From Aquimarina rhabdastrellae (GTDB taxonomy: Bacteria > Bacteroidota > Bacteroidia > Flavobacteriales > Flavobacteriaceae), in contig CANDNT010000023.1 in NCBI GenBank assembly GCA_947387485.1, forward strand, positions 1-59,374: a DNA stretch of 59,374 nucleotides, given 5' to 3'. Made by a program: the position numbers and the translations under genes. Below the pieces are notes generated by a model. The model did not search any database, was not told where the DNA came from, and saw nothing but the letters and a program-made list of their open reading frames with translations. This document shows positions 1 to 8,055 of the stretch, one piece after another; position 1 is the stretch's first letter, and each line of letters starts with the position of its first letter.

Positions 1-204
1 GGTGCATCGACTATAGAGGGACAAAACTTACAATATATCACCCCATTTGTAGGAGTTAATTACAAGAAGTGGATGTTGGGATATACATATAGTTATCAAA
101 CAAATGATATTGTAATCGATAAGAGTTACCATCAATTAACATTAGGATATGATTTTGGGAAACGAAAAGAACGTTATGATTGTAATTGTCCTGCAGTAAA
201 TTAA
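1..204 (+). CDS. PorP/SprF family type IX secretion membrane protein, C-terminal fragment
   Basis: Only the last 67 codons are inside the window; the start lies to the left. Alternating beta-strand segments (YITPFVGVNYKKWMLGYTYSYQ, then HQLTLGYDFG) end in RYDCNCPAVN. The repeated strands and the terminal Cys-x-Cys-Pro are typical of the PorP/SprF family, outer-membrane partners of type IX secretion and gliding adhesins in Bacteroidota. Genes of this family often follow a large adhesin gene, so one may lie just outside the window (inference). A strong terminator follows at once. Confidence 0.8.
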   Translation, partial: GASTIEGQNLQYITPFVGVNYKKWMLGYTYSYQTNDIVIDKSYHQLTLGYDFGKRKERYDCNCPAVN

Positions 205-225
205 TAGGCGTTATTTTTTAAACAT

Positions 226-267
226 AAAAAAAGACCAGTATAATTCAAGTATTTATACTGGTCTTTT
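226..267 (+). terminator. Rho-independent terminator after the PorP/SprF gene
   Basis: An A-rich stretch leads into AAGACCAGTATA, a short loop, then TATACTGGTCTT followed by a T run. The long stem with symmetric A and T tracts is a typical Bacteroidota intrinsic terminator. Confidence 0.85.
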
Positions 268-313
268 TATTTTGTATATTAGGTATTTTAGTGCATTATA
301 ATCAGCATAATCT

Positions 314-1291
314 ATGTCTACAAAAACGACTTCTTTAGATATTCAATCATTATCTCAAAAATTAATTAATCCATCAACTTCGTTTAACGAAGCTAAAGAT
401 ATTCTCAATACATTATACAATCATTTTGATACCTTAATAGCCTTATCGAGTTATCAAAATGATATTCGATATCTAGCAGCTGTACCAACTGCGAGTGGTA
501 TGGCGCTTTCGTTACAACATGCTGCTGCTTGTTTTTTAGACTATCAAAGAACAACTTTATTTTTACGCGGATTTGTTCAAGCTATAAAAGACAAACAACA
601 AGAATATCCTAATCAACCTATTCATGTTTTTTATGCTGGATGCGGTCCTTTGGCTCCTTTTATCTCTTTAGTAGCTCCTTTATTTTCTAATAAGGATATA
701 CGTTTTACCGTTTTAGAGATCAATACACATTCTTTAGCTATTGCTAAAAAACTTCTCAATGTACTAGCACTTGATGATTATGTAGATACTTATTATGAAG
801 CTGATGCTGTAACATTTAAAATCCCTAAACCAGAGAAATTCCATATCCTTTTTAGTGAAACACTAGATGCTTTACTTTATAGAGAATCTTATGTTCCTAT
901 TTTACAAAATATGCAACCTCAATTCTCATCTGGAATCACTGTAATCCCTGAAAACGTAACCATACATTTATCTTTACATACTCACGATCACCAAGAAGTT
1001 TATCAAGGTATAGTTATGGATACACAACAAAATATAACAACTATCACATCTAATACGACTTTACCTAAAACCTTACCACCTCATAACGTTACAATAGAAG
1101 ATTCTTCTTTATACAAAGGAATGTTACTTGATACTATTGTTCATATTTATAATGATTATCATTTAACAAGAGGTATTTCTTCTTTAACTATTCCTTATGA
1201 AATGTTATTTGACTCTACATCAGTTTTTAAAACGCTACAGTTTACTTATCAACTTTCTCCTCAAGTAGAGTTAAAATGTTCTTTTAACTAA
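314..1291 (+). CDS. SAM-dependent methyltransferase-fold protein (substrate unknown)
   Basis: 325 residues, no signal peptide, predicted cytosolic. A class I methyltransferase core is visible: a hydrophobic strand ending in the glycine-rich SAM loop AGCGP (residues 108-112), then FTVLEIN with an acidic residue (E135) at the end of strand 2, where the ribose hydroxyls are usually bound. A later HILFSETLDAL segment resembles motif II/III. The helical N-terminus and beta-rich C-terminal third (ENVTIHLSL onward) recall the barrel of arginine-methyltransferase-like enzymes, but this is inference. It is a single gene between two terminators, so context gives no substrate. Confidence 0.6.
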   Translation: MSTKTTSLDIQSLSQKLINPSTSFNEAKDILNTLYNHFDTLIALSSYQNDIRYLAAVPTASGMALSLQHAAACFLDYQRTTLFLRGFVQAIKDKQQEYPNQPIHVFYAGCGPLAPFISLVAPLFSNKDIRFTVLEINTHSLAIAKKLLNVLALDDYVDTYYEADAVTFKIPKPEKFHILFSETLDALLYRESYVPILQNMQPQFSSGITVIPENVTIHLSLHTHDHQEVYQGIVMDTQQNITTITSNTTLPKTLPPHNVTIEDSSLYKGMLLDTIVHIYNDYHLTRGISSLTIPYEMLFDSTSVFKTLQFTYQLSPQVELKCSFN

Positions 1292-1327
1292 TCTTTTTTA
1301 ATCATTTCGGTCATTATAAAAACAAAA

Positions 1328-1355
1328 ACACCTGATATTATTTTAAATCAGGTGC
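1328..1355. terminator. Bidirectional terminator between convergent genes
   Basis: CACCTGAT and ATCAGGTG arms separated by a short A/T loop lie between the rightward methyltransferase-like gene and the leftward small beta-barrel gene. The flanking sequence is A- and T-rich on both sides. Confidence 0.7.
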
Positions 1356-1383
1356 TTATATATTTTGTATAAAAGGTTATCTT

Positions 1384-1905
1384 CTAATATACTGCGTCAA
1401 AATCATAACTGAAGCCTATAGAAAACGTATCATATCTTCTTCCTAAACTTTTTAAATTAAGTTCTGCAAAAATATGCAATGGTATTGCTACTTGATGTAA
1501 AGCTCTAATTTTTACCTGAGCTCCGTGGTTAAAATTTCCTGTTTTAAAAGCCAAATTAGCTTCATCTTCTATAGCTTCAAATTCTTTAGAATTATTACCT
1601 ACATATCCTATACCTCCAGTAATTGTTGTAGGATGCCAATTAAACAAAATTAAATTTACTCCTAATGCAAATTCATTAAAAGCTTCATCATCTTCTCCTC
1701 CAATTGCAAATTGCCTACTAAACTCTCCCATATAGGTTGTATAACAATTATATGCATACTCTATACGCCCTCCTACAGCTATTTCTTTTTCTGAACCAAA
1801 TCCTTTGGTTGCTGTAATTCCAAAATTAAAAGCTCCTGGGTCATATTGAGCATAAGTTTGGCATGCTACAAAGCAGCAAATAGTGAATAAAATTTTCTTG
1901 ATCAT
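1384..1905 (-). CDS. Small outer-membrane beta-barrel protein with signal peptide
   Basis: 173 residues. MIKKILFTICCFVACQTYAQ is a clear Sec signal with cleavage after TYA. The mature part consists of short amphipathic strands (FNFGITATKGFG, FALGVNLILF, FSIGFSYDFD) ending in an aromatic-rich last strand, the pattern of an 8- to 10-stranded outer-membrane barrel. It starts 4 bp after the NtrC-like regulator gene, so it is the last gene of that leftward unit. Family membership and ligand are not recognisable. Confidence 0.7.
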   Translation of the reverse strand: MIKKILFTICCFVACQTYAQYDPGAFNFGITATKGFGSEKEIAVGGRIEYAYNCYTTYMGEFSRQFAIGGEDDEAFNEFALGVNLILFNWHPTTITGGIGYVGNNSKEFEAIEDEANLAFKTGNFNHGAQVKIRALHQVAIPLHIFAELNLKSLGRRYDTFSIGFSYDFDAVY

Positions 1906-1909
1906 AGTA

Positions 1910-3073
1910 TTATTTAGCTGCGAAAAGTTTCACATCGTCTTCGCTAACTTCTTTTCCTCCTAGAATGATTAAACGCTCTATTACGTTGCGCAATTCACGT
2001 ATATTACCTGTCCAATCATACTCTTGAAGTTTAGCTATAGCTTGTGCAGAGAAATTCTTAATTGGAGCTCCTTGTTCTTGCGAGATTTTCTTTGCAAAAT
2101 GAGCTACCAAATCAGGAATATCTTCTCTACGGTCATTTAATGCTGGAACCTTTACTAAGATTACTGCCAAACGATGATATAAATCTTCTCTAAATTTATT
2201 ATCTGCAATTTCTTTCTTTAGATCTTTATTAGTCGCAGCAACTACTCTAACATTAACTTTAATGTCTTTATCACTACCTACTCGTTGAATCTTATTCTCT
2301 TGTAAGGCCCTTAATACTTTTGCTTGAGCCGATAAACTCATATCACCTATCTCATCTAAGAAAATGGTTCCGCCGTTTGCAGCTTCAAACTTTCCTGCAC
2401 GATCTTTATTTGCCGATGTAAACGCTCCTTTTACGTGTCCAAATAACTCACTCTCTATCAATTCACCAGGTATTGCTGCACAATTTACTTCTATCATAGG
2501 GCCTTTGGCTCTATCACTTTTTTGATGAATCCAGTGTGCTACTAATTCTTTTCCTGTTCCGTTGGGTCCTGTAATCAAAACTCTGGCATCTGTAGGAGCT
2601 ACTTTTTCGATCATATCTTTGATTCCAACAATAGCTTCAGATTTTCCAATCATTTCATAATTCTTGGATACTTTCTTTTTCAGGCGCTTGTTTTCTACCA
2701 CTAATTCTTTACGATCTAACGCATTGCGCACCGTATTTAACAATCTATTTAAATCTGGTGGTTTTGATATATAATCAAATGCTCCTAGACGCATTGTATT
2801 AACTGCAGTATCTAGATCTCCATGACCAGAAATCATTACAATAGGTGTTTCTGGTTTTATTTTCTTTACAGCTTCTAGTACCTCAACACCATCCATTTTT
2901 GGCATCTTGATGTCGCATAGCACTAGATCATACTCTTCGTTTTTTATTTTTTCAATTCCTATTAATCCGTCTTCGGCTTCTTCTACTTGATAAGCCTCAT
3001 TTTCTTCGGATAAAATTTTGGACAACACTCTACGTATTGCCGCTTCATCTTCTATGATTAGTATTTTGGCCAT
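1910..3073 (-). CDS. NtrC-type sigma-54 activator, receiver plus AAA+ domain, no HTH domain
   Basis: 387 residues. Residues 1-120 are a receiver domain with acidic pocket E8/D9, phospho-acceptor D54 (CDIKMPKMDG) and a conserved Lys in ISKPP. Residues about 140-370 are a sigma-54 AAA+ domain with a Walker A-like GPNGTGKE, the sigma-54 contact loop GAFTSA and Walker B FLDEIG. Family members normally continue into a Fis-type helix-turn-helix; this one stops after the AAA+ C-terminal helices (EDDVKLFAAK). It overlaps the preceding gene by one base (TAATG). No histidine kinase is adjacent, so its partner is encoded elsewhere. It probably activates sigma-54 RNA polymerase from solution or through a partner protein. 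Confidence 0.9.
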   Translation of the reverse strand: MAKILIIEDEAAIRRVLSKILSEENEAYQVEEAEDGLIGIEKIKNEEYDLVLCDIKMPKMDGVEVLEAVKKIKPETPIVMISGHGDLDTAVNTMRLGAFDYISKPPDLNRLLNTVRNALDRKELVVENKRLKKKVSKNYEMIGKSEAIVGIKDMIEKVAPTDARVLITGPNGTGKELVAHWIHQKSDRAKGPMIEVNCAAIPGELIESELFGHVKGAFTSANKDRAGKFEAANGGTIFLDEIGDMSLSAQAKVLRALQENKIQRVGSDKDIKVNVRVVAATNKDLKKEIADNKFREDLYHRLAVILVKVPALNDRREDIPDLVAHFAKKISQEQGAPIKNFSAQAIAKLQEYDWTGNIRELRNVIERLIILGGKEVSEDDVKLFAAK

Positions 3074-3975
3074 TATATCTTAAATTTAATTCCGCCTTGA
3101 GCGAAAAATGAATTTGAATTATTTATGGTATATACATCGTTACGATTTTCGTCTCTTAATCTCAAATCATTATTCAATGTATGTCCGGCATACAGGTATA
3201 ACAATAAGTGTTCCGTTATTGCGTATTCATATCCCAATCCTCCTACAATTCTCAAACTTGAAATATTTGCAATTTGAGAACTTCCATCTGCTTCTCCAAG
3301 AAAGTTTCTATTTTTCTGCACATTAGTATAAAATCGATCTACCAAAGCGTAGGCTTGTATTGTATTTCTCTTATCAAAATGATATTTTAAATTCGTTTTG
3401 GGAGTTCCTATATTAAAAGACCATCGTTCATGAAATTTCTTATAATAATTGATAATCGGTAACGGAAAATTGAGTGTTCCTGGGTTTGAATATTGCATTC
3501 CCAATACTATACGCCATGGTTTGTCTATTTCTTTTTTACTTTTTACAAAAACAAAATCTCCACTATATCTAAAGTCATCACTTACAATACTTGTTTCAAA
3601 ATTTGAAGAAATCCTCGCTCCTAATCTAATGGCAAATCTCCAATCATTTTTAAGCTTAAAACTATATCCCGCATTTACACCATACATTTGATAATGCTCA
3701 AGATTTGTTATGGCAAAAGGAACTTCTTCTTTTAATCCAATATTAATATTGCGATATTCAAGTCCTATGACTAAATAGGTTCCTTTTTTATCTAACTTAA
3801 ATGGAATATTTGCCGCTATTTTTAATCGCTCAAAATGCGTAGCCTTTCCTCCTTCTGGCAAGTAAGTATATTCAATCTTAGCCAAGTCTTGTGCTTGCGT
3901 ATGCAAGCAAAAAAACAATGTGACTATTACTAAACTCCATGTATTTTTACAATCCCAAAGAGTTTTCTTCTTTAT
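3073..3975 (-). CDS. Outer-membrane beta-barrel protein (possibly DUF6268), probable ATA start
   Basis: The mature part, from QDLAKIEYTYLP onward, is a chain of amphipathic beta strands ending GGIKFKI, a typical Bacteroidota barrel. Reading from the only standard start in frame (TTG at 3918) cuts the signal peptide in half. Reading upstream without a stop gives ATA at 3975-3973, then KKKTLWDCKNTWSLVIVT and LFFCLHTQA, a complete Sec signal cleaved before QD. I therefore place the start at the ATA (300 residues). The codons before it, to the mscS stop at 3999, contain no ATG, GTG or TTG. The DUF6268 assignment is tentative. The gene overlaps the NtrC-like gene by one base. Confidence 0.65.
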   Translation of the reverse strand: MKKKTLWDCKNTWSLVIVTLFFCLHTQAQDLAKIEYTYLPEGGKATHFERLKIAANIPFKLDKKGTYLVIGLEYRNINIGLKEEVPFAITNLEHYQMYGVNAGYSFKLKNDWRFAIRLGARISSNFETSIVSDDFRYSGDFVFVKSKKEIDKPWRIVLGMQYSNPGTLNFPLPIINYYKKFHERWSFNIGTPKTNLKYHFDKRNTIQAYALVDRFYTNVQKNRNFLGEADGSSQIANISSLRIVGGLGYEYAITEHLLLYLYAGHTLNNDLRLRDENRNDVYTINNSNSFFAQGGIKFKI

Positions 3976-3996
3976 CCTTATTTTATTTTTGATCGC

Positions 3997-4878
3997 TTAT
4001 GAGTTTATAACTGTTACTTCTCTTTGTGGGAACGGAATCTTTATATCTCGCTCCTTAAATAAACGATCAATTTCGAATCGTATTTCACTTTTAGGTATGA
4101 TAGCATTAAAACTATCATTAACTGTAAACACTAATTGAAATATTAATGCACTATCTGCAAAGTCATTAAAAAGTACTAATGGTTCAGGTTTTTTAAGCAC
4201 ATATTTGTTTTGTAATGCTGCCTGTAATAATAATTCTTTAACCAACTGAGTATCGCTTCCGTATGCTACTCCTATAGTAATAGATTCTCTAGTATTTTTT
4301 CCATTTTGAGTCCAATTATATAAACTCGATGTTAGGTATTTATGATTAGGAATAATCATCACCTTATTTTCTATAGTCACTGCACGAGTACTTCTTAATT
4401 TTATTTCTTCTACTCGTCCTACTTTTCCATCTAACTCGATAACATCTCCTACATACACTGTTTTATCCAATATGATAAAAATTCCGGATAATATGTCTTG
4501 AAAAAATGTTTGTAAGGCTAAACCAACACCTACTAATAAAGCTGCAGAAGTTGCAAAAATTGCAGTAATATCAAATCCTACAGTATCTAAAGCAATAAAG
4601 AATACAATGATATACACAAAGTACTTTAAAAAAGAAAAAATAGATTCAAAAGTAGCCTTATCACTATTTTCAAATTTACTCGAGATAATTCTTCTCAAAA
4701 ATCTAAGTACTCTTGACGTTAAAAAGAAAACTACTATAAAAGCTATTAATAATCCTACAGTAAGAATTACAGGGTTTTTATCACTTCCAATATTTAGGAT
4801 TTTATAATCCAATACATATTGGATATTCCCCCATATATCTTCTGTAATAACTTCTTTTACTTTTTCTTTTACTTGCAT
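3997..4878 (-). CDS. MscS-family mechanosensitive ion channel
   Basis: 293 residues. Three hydrophobic helices (about residues 35-60, 85-105 and 108-130) precede the conserved pore helix, here ATSAALLVGVGLALQTFFQD, with the small-residue packing of TM3 in MscS. The beta domain follows: VGDVIELDGKVGRVEEIKLRSTRAVTIEN and the classic IIPNHKYL segment, then an alpha/beta C-terminus. Channels of this family release solutes on hypo-osmotic shock through the inner membrane. It starts 9 bp after the ABC permease and precedes the barrel gene by 21 bp, so it is in the same operon. Confidence 0.95.
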   Translation of the reverse strand: MQVKEKVKEVITEDIWGNIQYVLDYKILNIGSDKNPVILTVGLLIAFIVVFFLTSRVLRFLRRIISSKFENSDKATFESIFSFLKYFVYIIVFFIALDTVGFDITAIFATSAALLVGVGLALQTFFQDILSGIFIILDKTVYVGDVIELDGKVGRVEEIKLRSTRAVTIENKVMIIPNHKYLTSSLYNWTQNGKNTRESITIGVAYGSDTQLVKELLLQAALQNKYVLKKPEPLVLFNDFADSALIFQLVFTVNDSFNAIIPKSEIRFEIDRLFKERDIKIPFPQREVTVINS

Positions 4879-4887
4879 AAGATCAGT

Positions 4888-6186
4888 TTAATATTTTAAC
4901 CACTTGAATAGCTCTTTGTAGGTAGGTTTTTTACCGTACATCAAAATACCGATGCGATAAATTTTTGCAGCAAACCAAATAATTCCAAAAATAGTTCCTA
5001 GCAAAATCAATATAGAAATAGCTATTTCCCACCAAGGAACTCCAAACGGAATACGCATTAACATAACTATAGGTGATGTAAGAGGTATCATTGAAAAGAC
5101 AGTAGCTACTGTTCCGTGTGGATTTTCTATAACCGAAAAGAATCCTACATAAATCCCTAACATTAACGGAAGGATAATCGGTAACATAAATTGTTGAGAA
5201 TCTGTCTCGCTATCAACTGCTGCTCCTATTGCTGCATAAATTGCGCTATATAAAAAATATCCGCCTATGAAATAAACCAAAAATGATATGATCAAACTCG
5301 TAAGCGGTAATGCCCAAATATCACTAAGGATCAATCGTATCTGATCCATATTGTCTGTCTCTATTTCTTGCATTGCTTCTTGAGATGCAGCAATTTGTTG
5401 TGGATCTATATCTATCATCGTCGTTAACACAGTCATCAATATCCCTCCTAAGATTACCCATATAATAAATTGGACTATTCCGGCTAAAGATGTACCTAAT
5501 ATTTTACCCATCATTAATTGCATAGGTTTAACAGAGGAAATGATAATTTCTATTATACGATTTGCTTTTTCTTCTATCACAGATCGCATAACCATATTAC
5601 CGTAAATAATGATAAACATCATCAATAAATATCCTGCTACACCTCCAAAAAACATTTTTATATAATTGGATAATTTTGAAGTTTTCTTACCAGAAAAGTT
5701 TTCTATTTGCAGTGCAACTTTAGCTTTGGCAGCTTTGATCGTTGCTACATCTAACCCTTCTTTTTCATAATTCAACTTTGTTAGTCGTTTAGACACTATA
5801 TCTTCTATAGCTTCTATTATTCCCAAATTAGGAGAATCCTCTGTATAAAACTCTATATTCTTTTCTAGTTGACTTATTGTTTTAGGAATAAACAGTAATC
5901 CTTCATATTTATTCTTTTTTACAGAATCTTTAGCTCTTTCTAATGTATACTGACTATAATTAATATATTCTAAAGTTTCACCGTCTTTAAATTCTGAAGC
6001 AAACAAATCGCTTTGATCTATAAAAGCAACTTTGTGTACTTCTTCGTTATTCATAGTCGTAAGCCAAACGATTAATGAGATCATCCCTACAAAAATCAAC
6101 GGACTCAAGAACGTCATTATCACAAACGTTTTATTACGTACACGAGCTATAAACTCACGTTGCATCACTAGTTTTAAATTACTCAT
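4888..6186 (-). CDS. ABC-2 type exporter permease (NatB-like)
   Basis: 432 residues. An N-terminal helix (about residues 20-42) is followed by an extracytoplasmic domain of about 140 residues, then five or six helices, including GYLLMMFIIIYGNMVMRSVIEEK with the ABC-2 coupling motif EEKANRIIEIIISSVKP. This matches NatB/YhaP-type permeases, which export Na+, small peptides or toxic compounds; the substrate cannot be read here. Its start overlaps the ATPase gene by 8 bp, showing co-translation. Confidence 0.9.
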   Translation of the reverse strand: MSNLKLVMQREFIARVRNKTFVIMTFLSPLIFVGMISLIVWLTTMNNEEVHKVAFIDQSDLFASEFKDGETLEYINYSQYTLERAKDSVKKNKYEGLLFIPKTISQLEKNIEFYTEDSPNLGIIEAIEDIVSKRLTKLNYEKEGLDVATIKAAKAKVALQIENFSGKKTSKLSNYIKMFFGGVAGYLLMMFIIIYGNMVMRSVIEEKANRIIEIIISSVKPMQLMMGKILGTSLAGIVQFIIWVILGGILMTVLTTMIDIDPQQIAASQEAMQEIETDNMDQIRLILSDIWALPLTSLIISFLVYFIGGYFLYSAIYAAIGAAVDSETDSQQFMLPIILPLMLGIYVGFFSVIENPHGTVATVFSMIPLTSPIVMLMRIPFGVPWWEIAISILILLGTIFGIIWFAAKIYRIGILMYGKKPTYKELFKWLKY

Positions 6187-7108
6187 TTTCTGTAATGGAT
6201 TTAATGAATATTTCGTTTACGCTAGGTATCACCTCTACAAATCTTTGTACTTGCGCTTTTTGAGTTAAGTATTGTAATAAATCATTAGAAGATTCTTGTG
6301 CTCCTAATGTTATATTAAGCTTTAATTGATCTTCTAAGCTTTTAAAATGTGCTGGACTTACTTTAAATCGTTGTGCTAGTTCTTCTCTTAGATTATTTTC
6401 TTGTGGAGCTAATAAGCCTACTTCGAATGTATTGGTTTTAAACTGCTTCTTAACCTCGGTTACTTTTCCTTCAAGTAATTTTTGAGATTTATTAATTAAT
6501 GCGATATGATCACAAAGTTCTTCTACACTTTCCATTCTATGAGTCGAAAAAATAACAGTTGCTCCTTCGTCTCTTAATTGTAAAATTTCATCTTTTATAA
6601 GGTTTGCATTAATAGGATCAAATCCACTAAAAGGTTCATCAAATATTAGCAATTTAGGTCTATGCAATACAGTGACGATAAACTGTACTTTCTGCGCCAT
6701 ACCTTTGGATAGTTCTTGGATTTTCTTGTCCCACCAATTTCCTATTTCGAACTTATCAAACCAGTATTTTAATCGTTCTTTGGCCTCTTTTTTTGACAAA
6801 CCTTTTAATTGAGCAAGATATAAAGCTTGCTCTCCTACTTTCATCGACTTATACAGTCCTCTTTCTTCTGGTAAATAGCCTATGTCTTTGATATGATGTT
6901 CTTGTAAAGAAGCTCCATCTAACGTTACACTACCTTGATCTGGATAGGTAATTTGATTAATAATTCTTATTAATGTTGTTTTACCTGCACCATTAGGTCC
7001 TAATAACCCAAAAATACTTCCTTTAGGAACATTAATTGATACATCATTTAATGCTGTAAAACTCCCAAAGCGTTTTACTACATTACTTACCTCAAGAAGA
7101 TTATCCAT
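6179..7108 (-). CDS. ABC transporter ATP-binding protein (NatA-like)
   Basis: 309 residues. Walker A GPNGAGKT (37-44), a Q-loop region, signature LSKGMAQKVQ, Walker B LLIFDEPFSGFDP and H-loop STHRM are all intact. The C-terminal 80 residues form the DUF4162-type extension common in NatA-like ATPases. It powers the downstream permease, with which it overlaps by 8 bp. It opens the long leftward operon that continues to 1384. Confidence 0.95.
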   Translation of the reverse strand: MDNLLEVSNVVKRFGSFTALNDVSINVPKGSIFGLLGPNGAGKTTLIRIINQITYPDQGSVTLDGASLQEHHIKDIGYLPEERGLYKSMKVGEQALYLAQLKGLSKKEAKERLKYWFDKFEIGNWWDKKIQELSKGMAQKVQFIVTVLHRPKLLIFDEPFSGFDPINANLIKDEILQLRDEGATVIFSTHRMESVEELCDHIALINKSQKLLEGKVTEVKKQFKTNTFEVGLLAPQENNLREELAQRFKVSPAHFKSLEDQLKLNITLGAQESSNDLLQYLTQKAQVQRFVEVIPSVNEIFIKSITENE

Positions 7109-7190
7109 ACTTTTTTAGTCGTTTCTTTTGAATACCGAATAATACAAAATCTTAAAAACTTATACTAATCTTTTAAGATTTGATCAACTG

Positions 7191-7577
7191 CTATTTATCT
7201 ATTATCGTTTTAATATTAGGTTTAAAGTAGTTAGGCCCTTTAAGTACTTTTCCATCTTCTCGATAAATTGGTTCTCCATCTTCTCCTAATTTACTCATAT
7301 TACTACGATGTATCTCCTCAAAAACTTCTTCGATCTTATGTTGCATTCCATGTTCGATAATAGTTCCACATAAAATATATAGCATATCTCCTAGCGCATC
7401 TGCAATCTCAACCATATCTCCATTTTGAGCGGCCTCAAGATATTCTTCATTTTCTTCTTTCATTAAATTAAAGCGTAACAGGTTTTTATCTTTACCCAAA
7501 TCTGCTGTAAGTTCTTCTTTATACCCTAGTTTATACGCTGTATGAAATGCCTGAACTGCTTTAATTTTATTCTTCAT
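7191..7577 (-). CDS. MazG-like nucleotide pyrophosphohydrolase
   Basis: 128 residues from ATG at 7577; the reading frame also offers a TTG one codon upstream. All-alpha MazG fold: KEENEEYLEAA supplies the first EExxE metal-binding helix and EIADALGDMLYIL the second ExxD helix. These families hydrolyse NTPs or phosphoribosyl-ATP to monophosphates and PPi, often for house-cleaning of damaged nucleotides. The size fits the short single-domain Bacteroidota proteins annotated as phosphoribosyl-ATP pyrophosphohydrolase-like; a role in histidine synthesis is not supported by the neighbours. It is 82 bp upstream of the ABC operon. Confidence 0.85.
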   Translation of the reverse strand: MKNKIKAVQAFHTAYKLGYKEELTADLGKDKNLLRFNLMKEENEEYLEAAQNGDMVEIADALGDMLYILCGTIIEHGMQHKIEEVFEEIHRSNMSKLGEDGEPIYREDGKVLKGPNYFKPNIKTIIDK

Positions 7578-7751
7578 CAATCTATTTATTTATGATTTCT
7601 ATTCTGGATCAACTATAGGCAATAATACTTATTATTTTAGTTTCTGTTTTCAATTTTCTTTTTTTCTTAACGTATTCTTACCTATAGAACTCTTTGTTAA
7701 TTATTAGGATTATATGTTCTCGCATTTTATCTTTGCCTAAAAATTATTTTT

Positions 7752-7940
7752 ATGTTTAGCCAAGGTCAATTATTGTTTGCAGGTGGTTTTGTGATAGCGT
7801 TTATTATTATTATGATTTTCAGCTATCGTAAAGATCTTAGATTACACCGCAAATACTATAAAGGAAGTCTTTTTATTTTGGCTGGTTTTATTGTTTTTGT
7901 AGGGTTACTTTTTGTCTTGAAAAAGTATTTACATCCGTAA
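7752..7940 (+). CDS. Small two-helix membrane protein
   Basis: 62 residues with two hydrophobic helices (about 7-25 and 39-58) separated by a basic loop SYRKDLRLHRKYYKG. By the positive-inside rule the loop is cytoplasmic and both ends are periplasmic. Short proteins of this type are widespread and unnamed in Flavobacteriaceae. A TATCTTTG box lies 16 bp before the ATG (7728-7735), close enough for a very short leader. Confidence 0.7.
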   Translation: MFSQGQLLFAGGFVIAFIIIMIFSYRKDLRLHRKYYKGSLFILAGFIVFVGLLFVLKKYLHP

Positions 7941-7986
7941 TTTATTCTTTTTTTATTTCTCTTCTATTTAAATAAATAGCTATATT

Positions 7987-8055
7987 CCCATTACTGGGTA
8001 TGTTTTCTATATACATAATTATAGAGTTTTGGTGTATATCAAAACACTTTTAATT
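7987..8055 (+). promoter_or_regulatory. Putative operator/promoter of the protease gene, matching the one at 12092
   Basis: CCCATTACTGGG (7987-7998, CCC-N6-GGG) is followed by TAT, then after 27 bp by GTTTTGGTGTATATCAAAAC (8026-8045), itself an inverted repeat. The ATG is 30 bp after the start of GTTTT. The region before the gene at 12161 has CCC-N6-GGG-TAT, the same 27-bp gap, GTTTT, a shifted TCAAAAC and the same 30 bp to its ATG. No standard TAnnTTTG box is present in either. A shared activator is the simplest reading. Confidence 0.6.

Noticed and set aside
3900..3950. Frameshift in the T7 run near 3911 with an ATG start in another frame
   Set aside because: The alternative frame from that ATG gives a polar N-terminus, while the uninterrupted frame gives a perfect signal peptide, so a frameshift is not needed.
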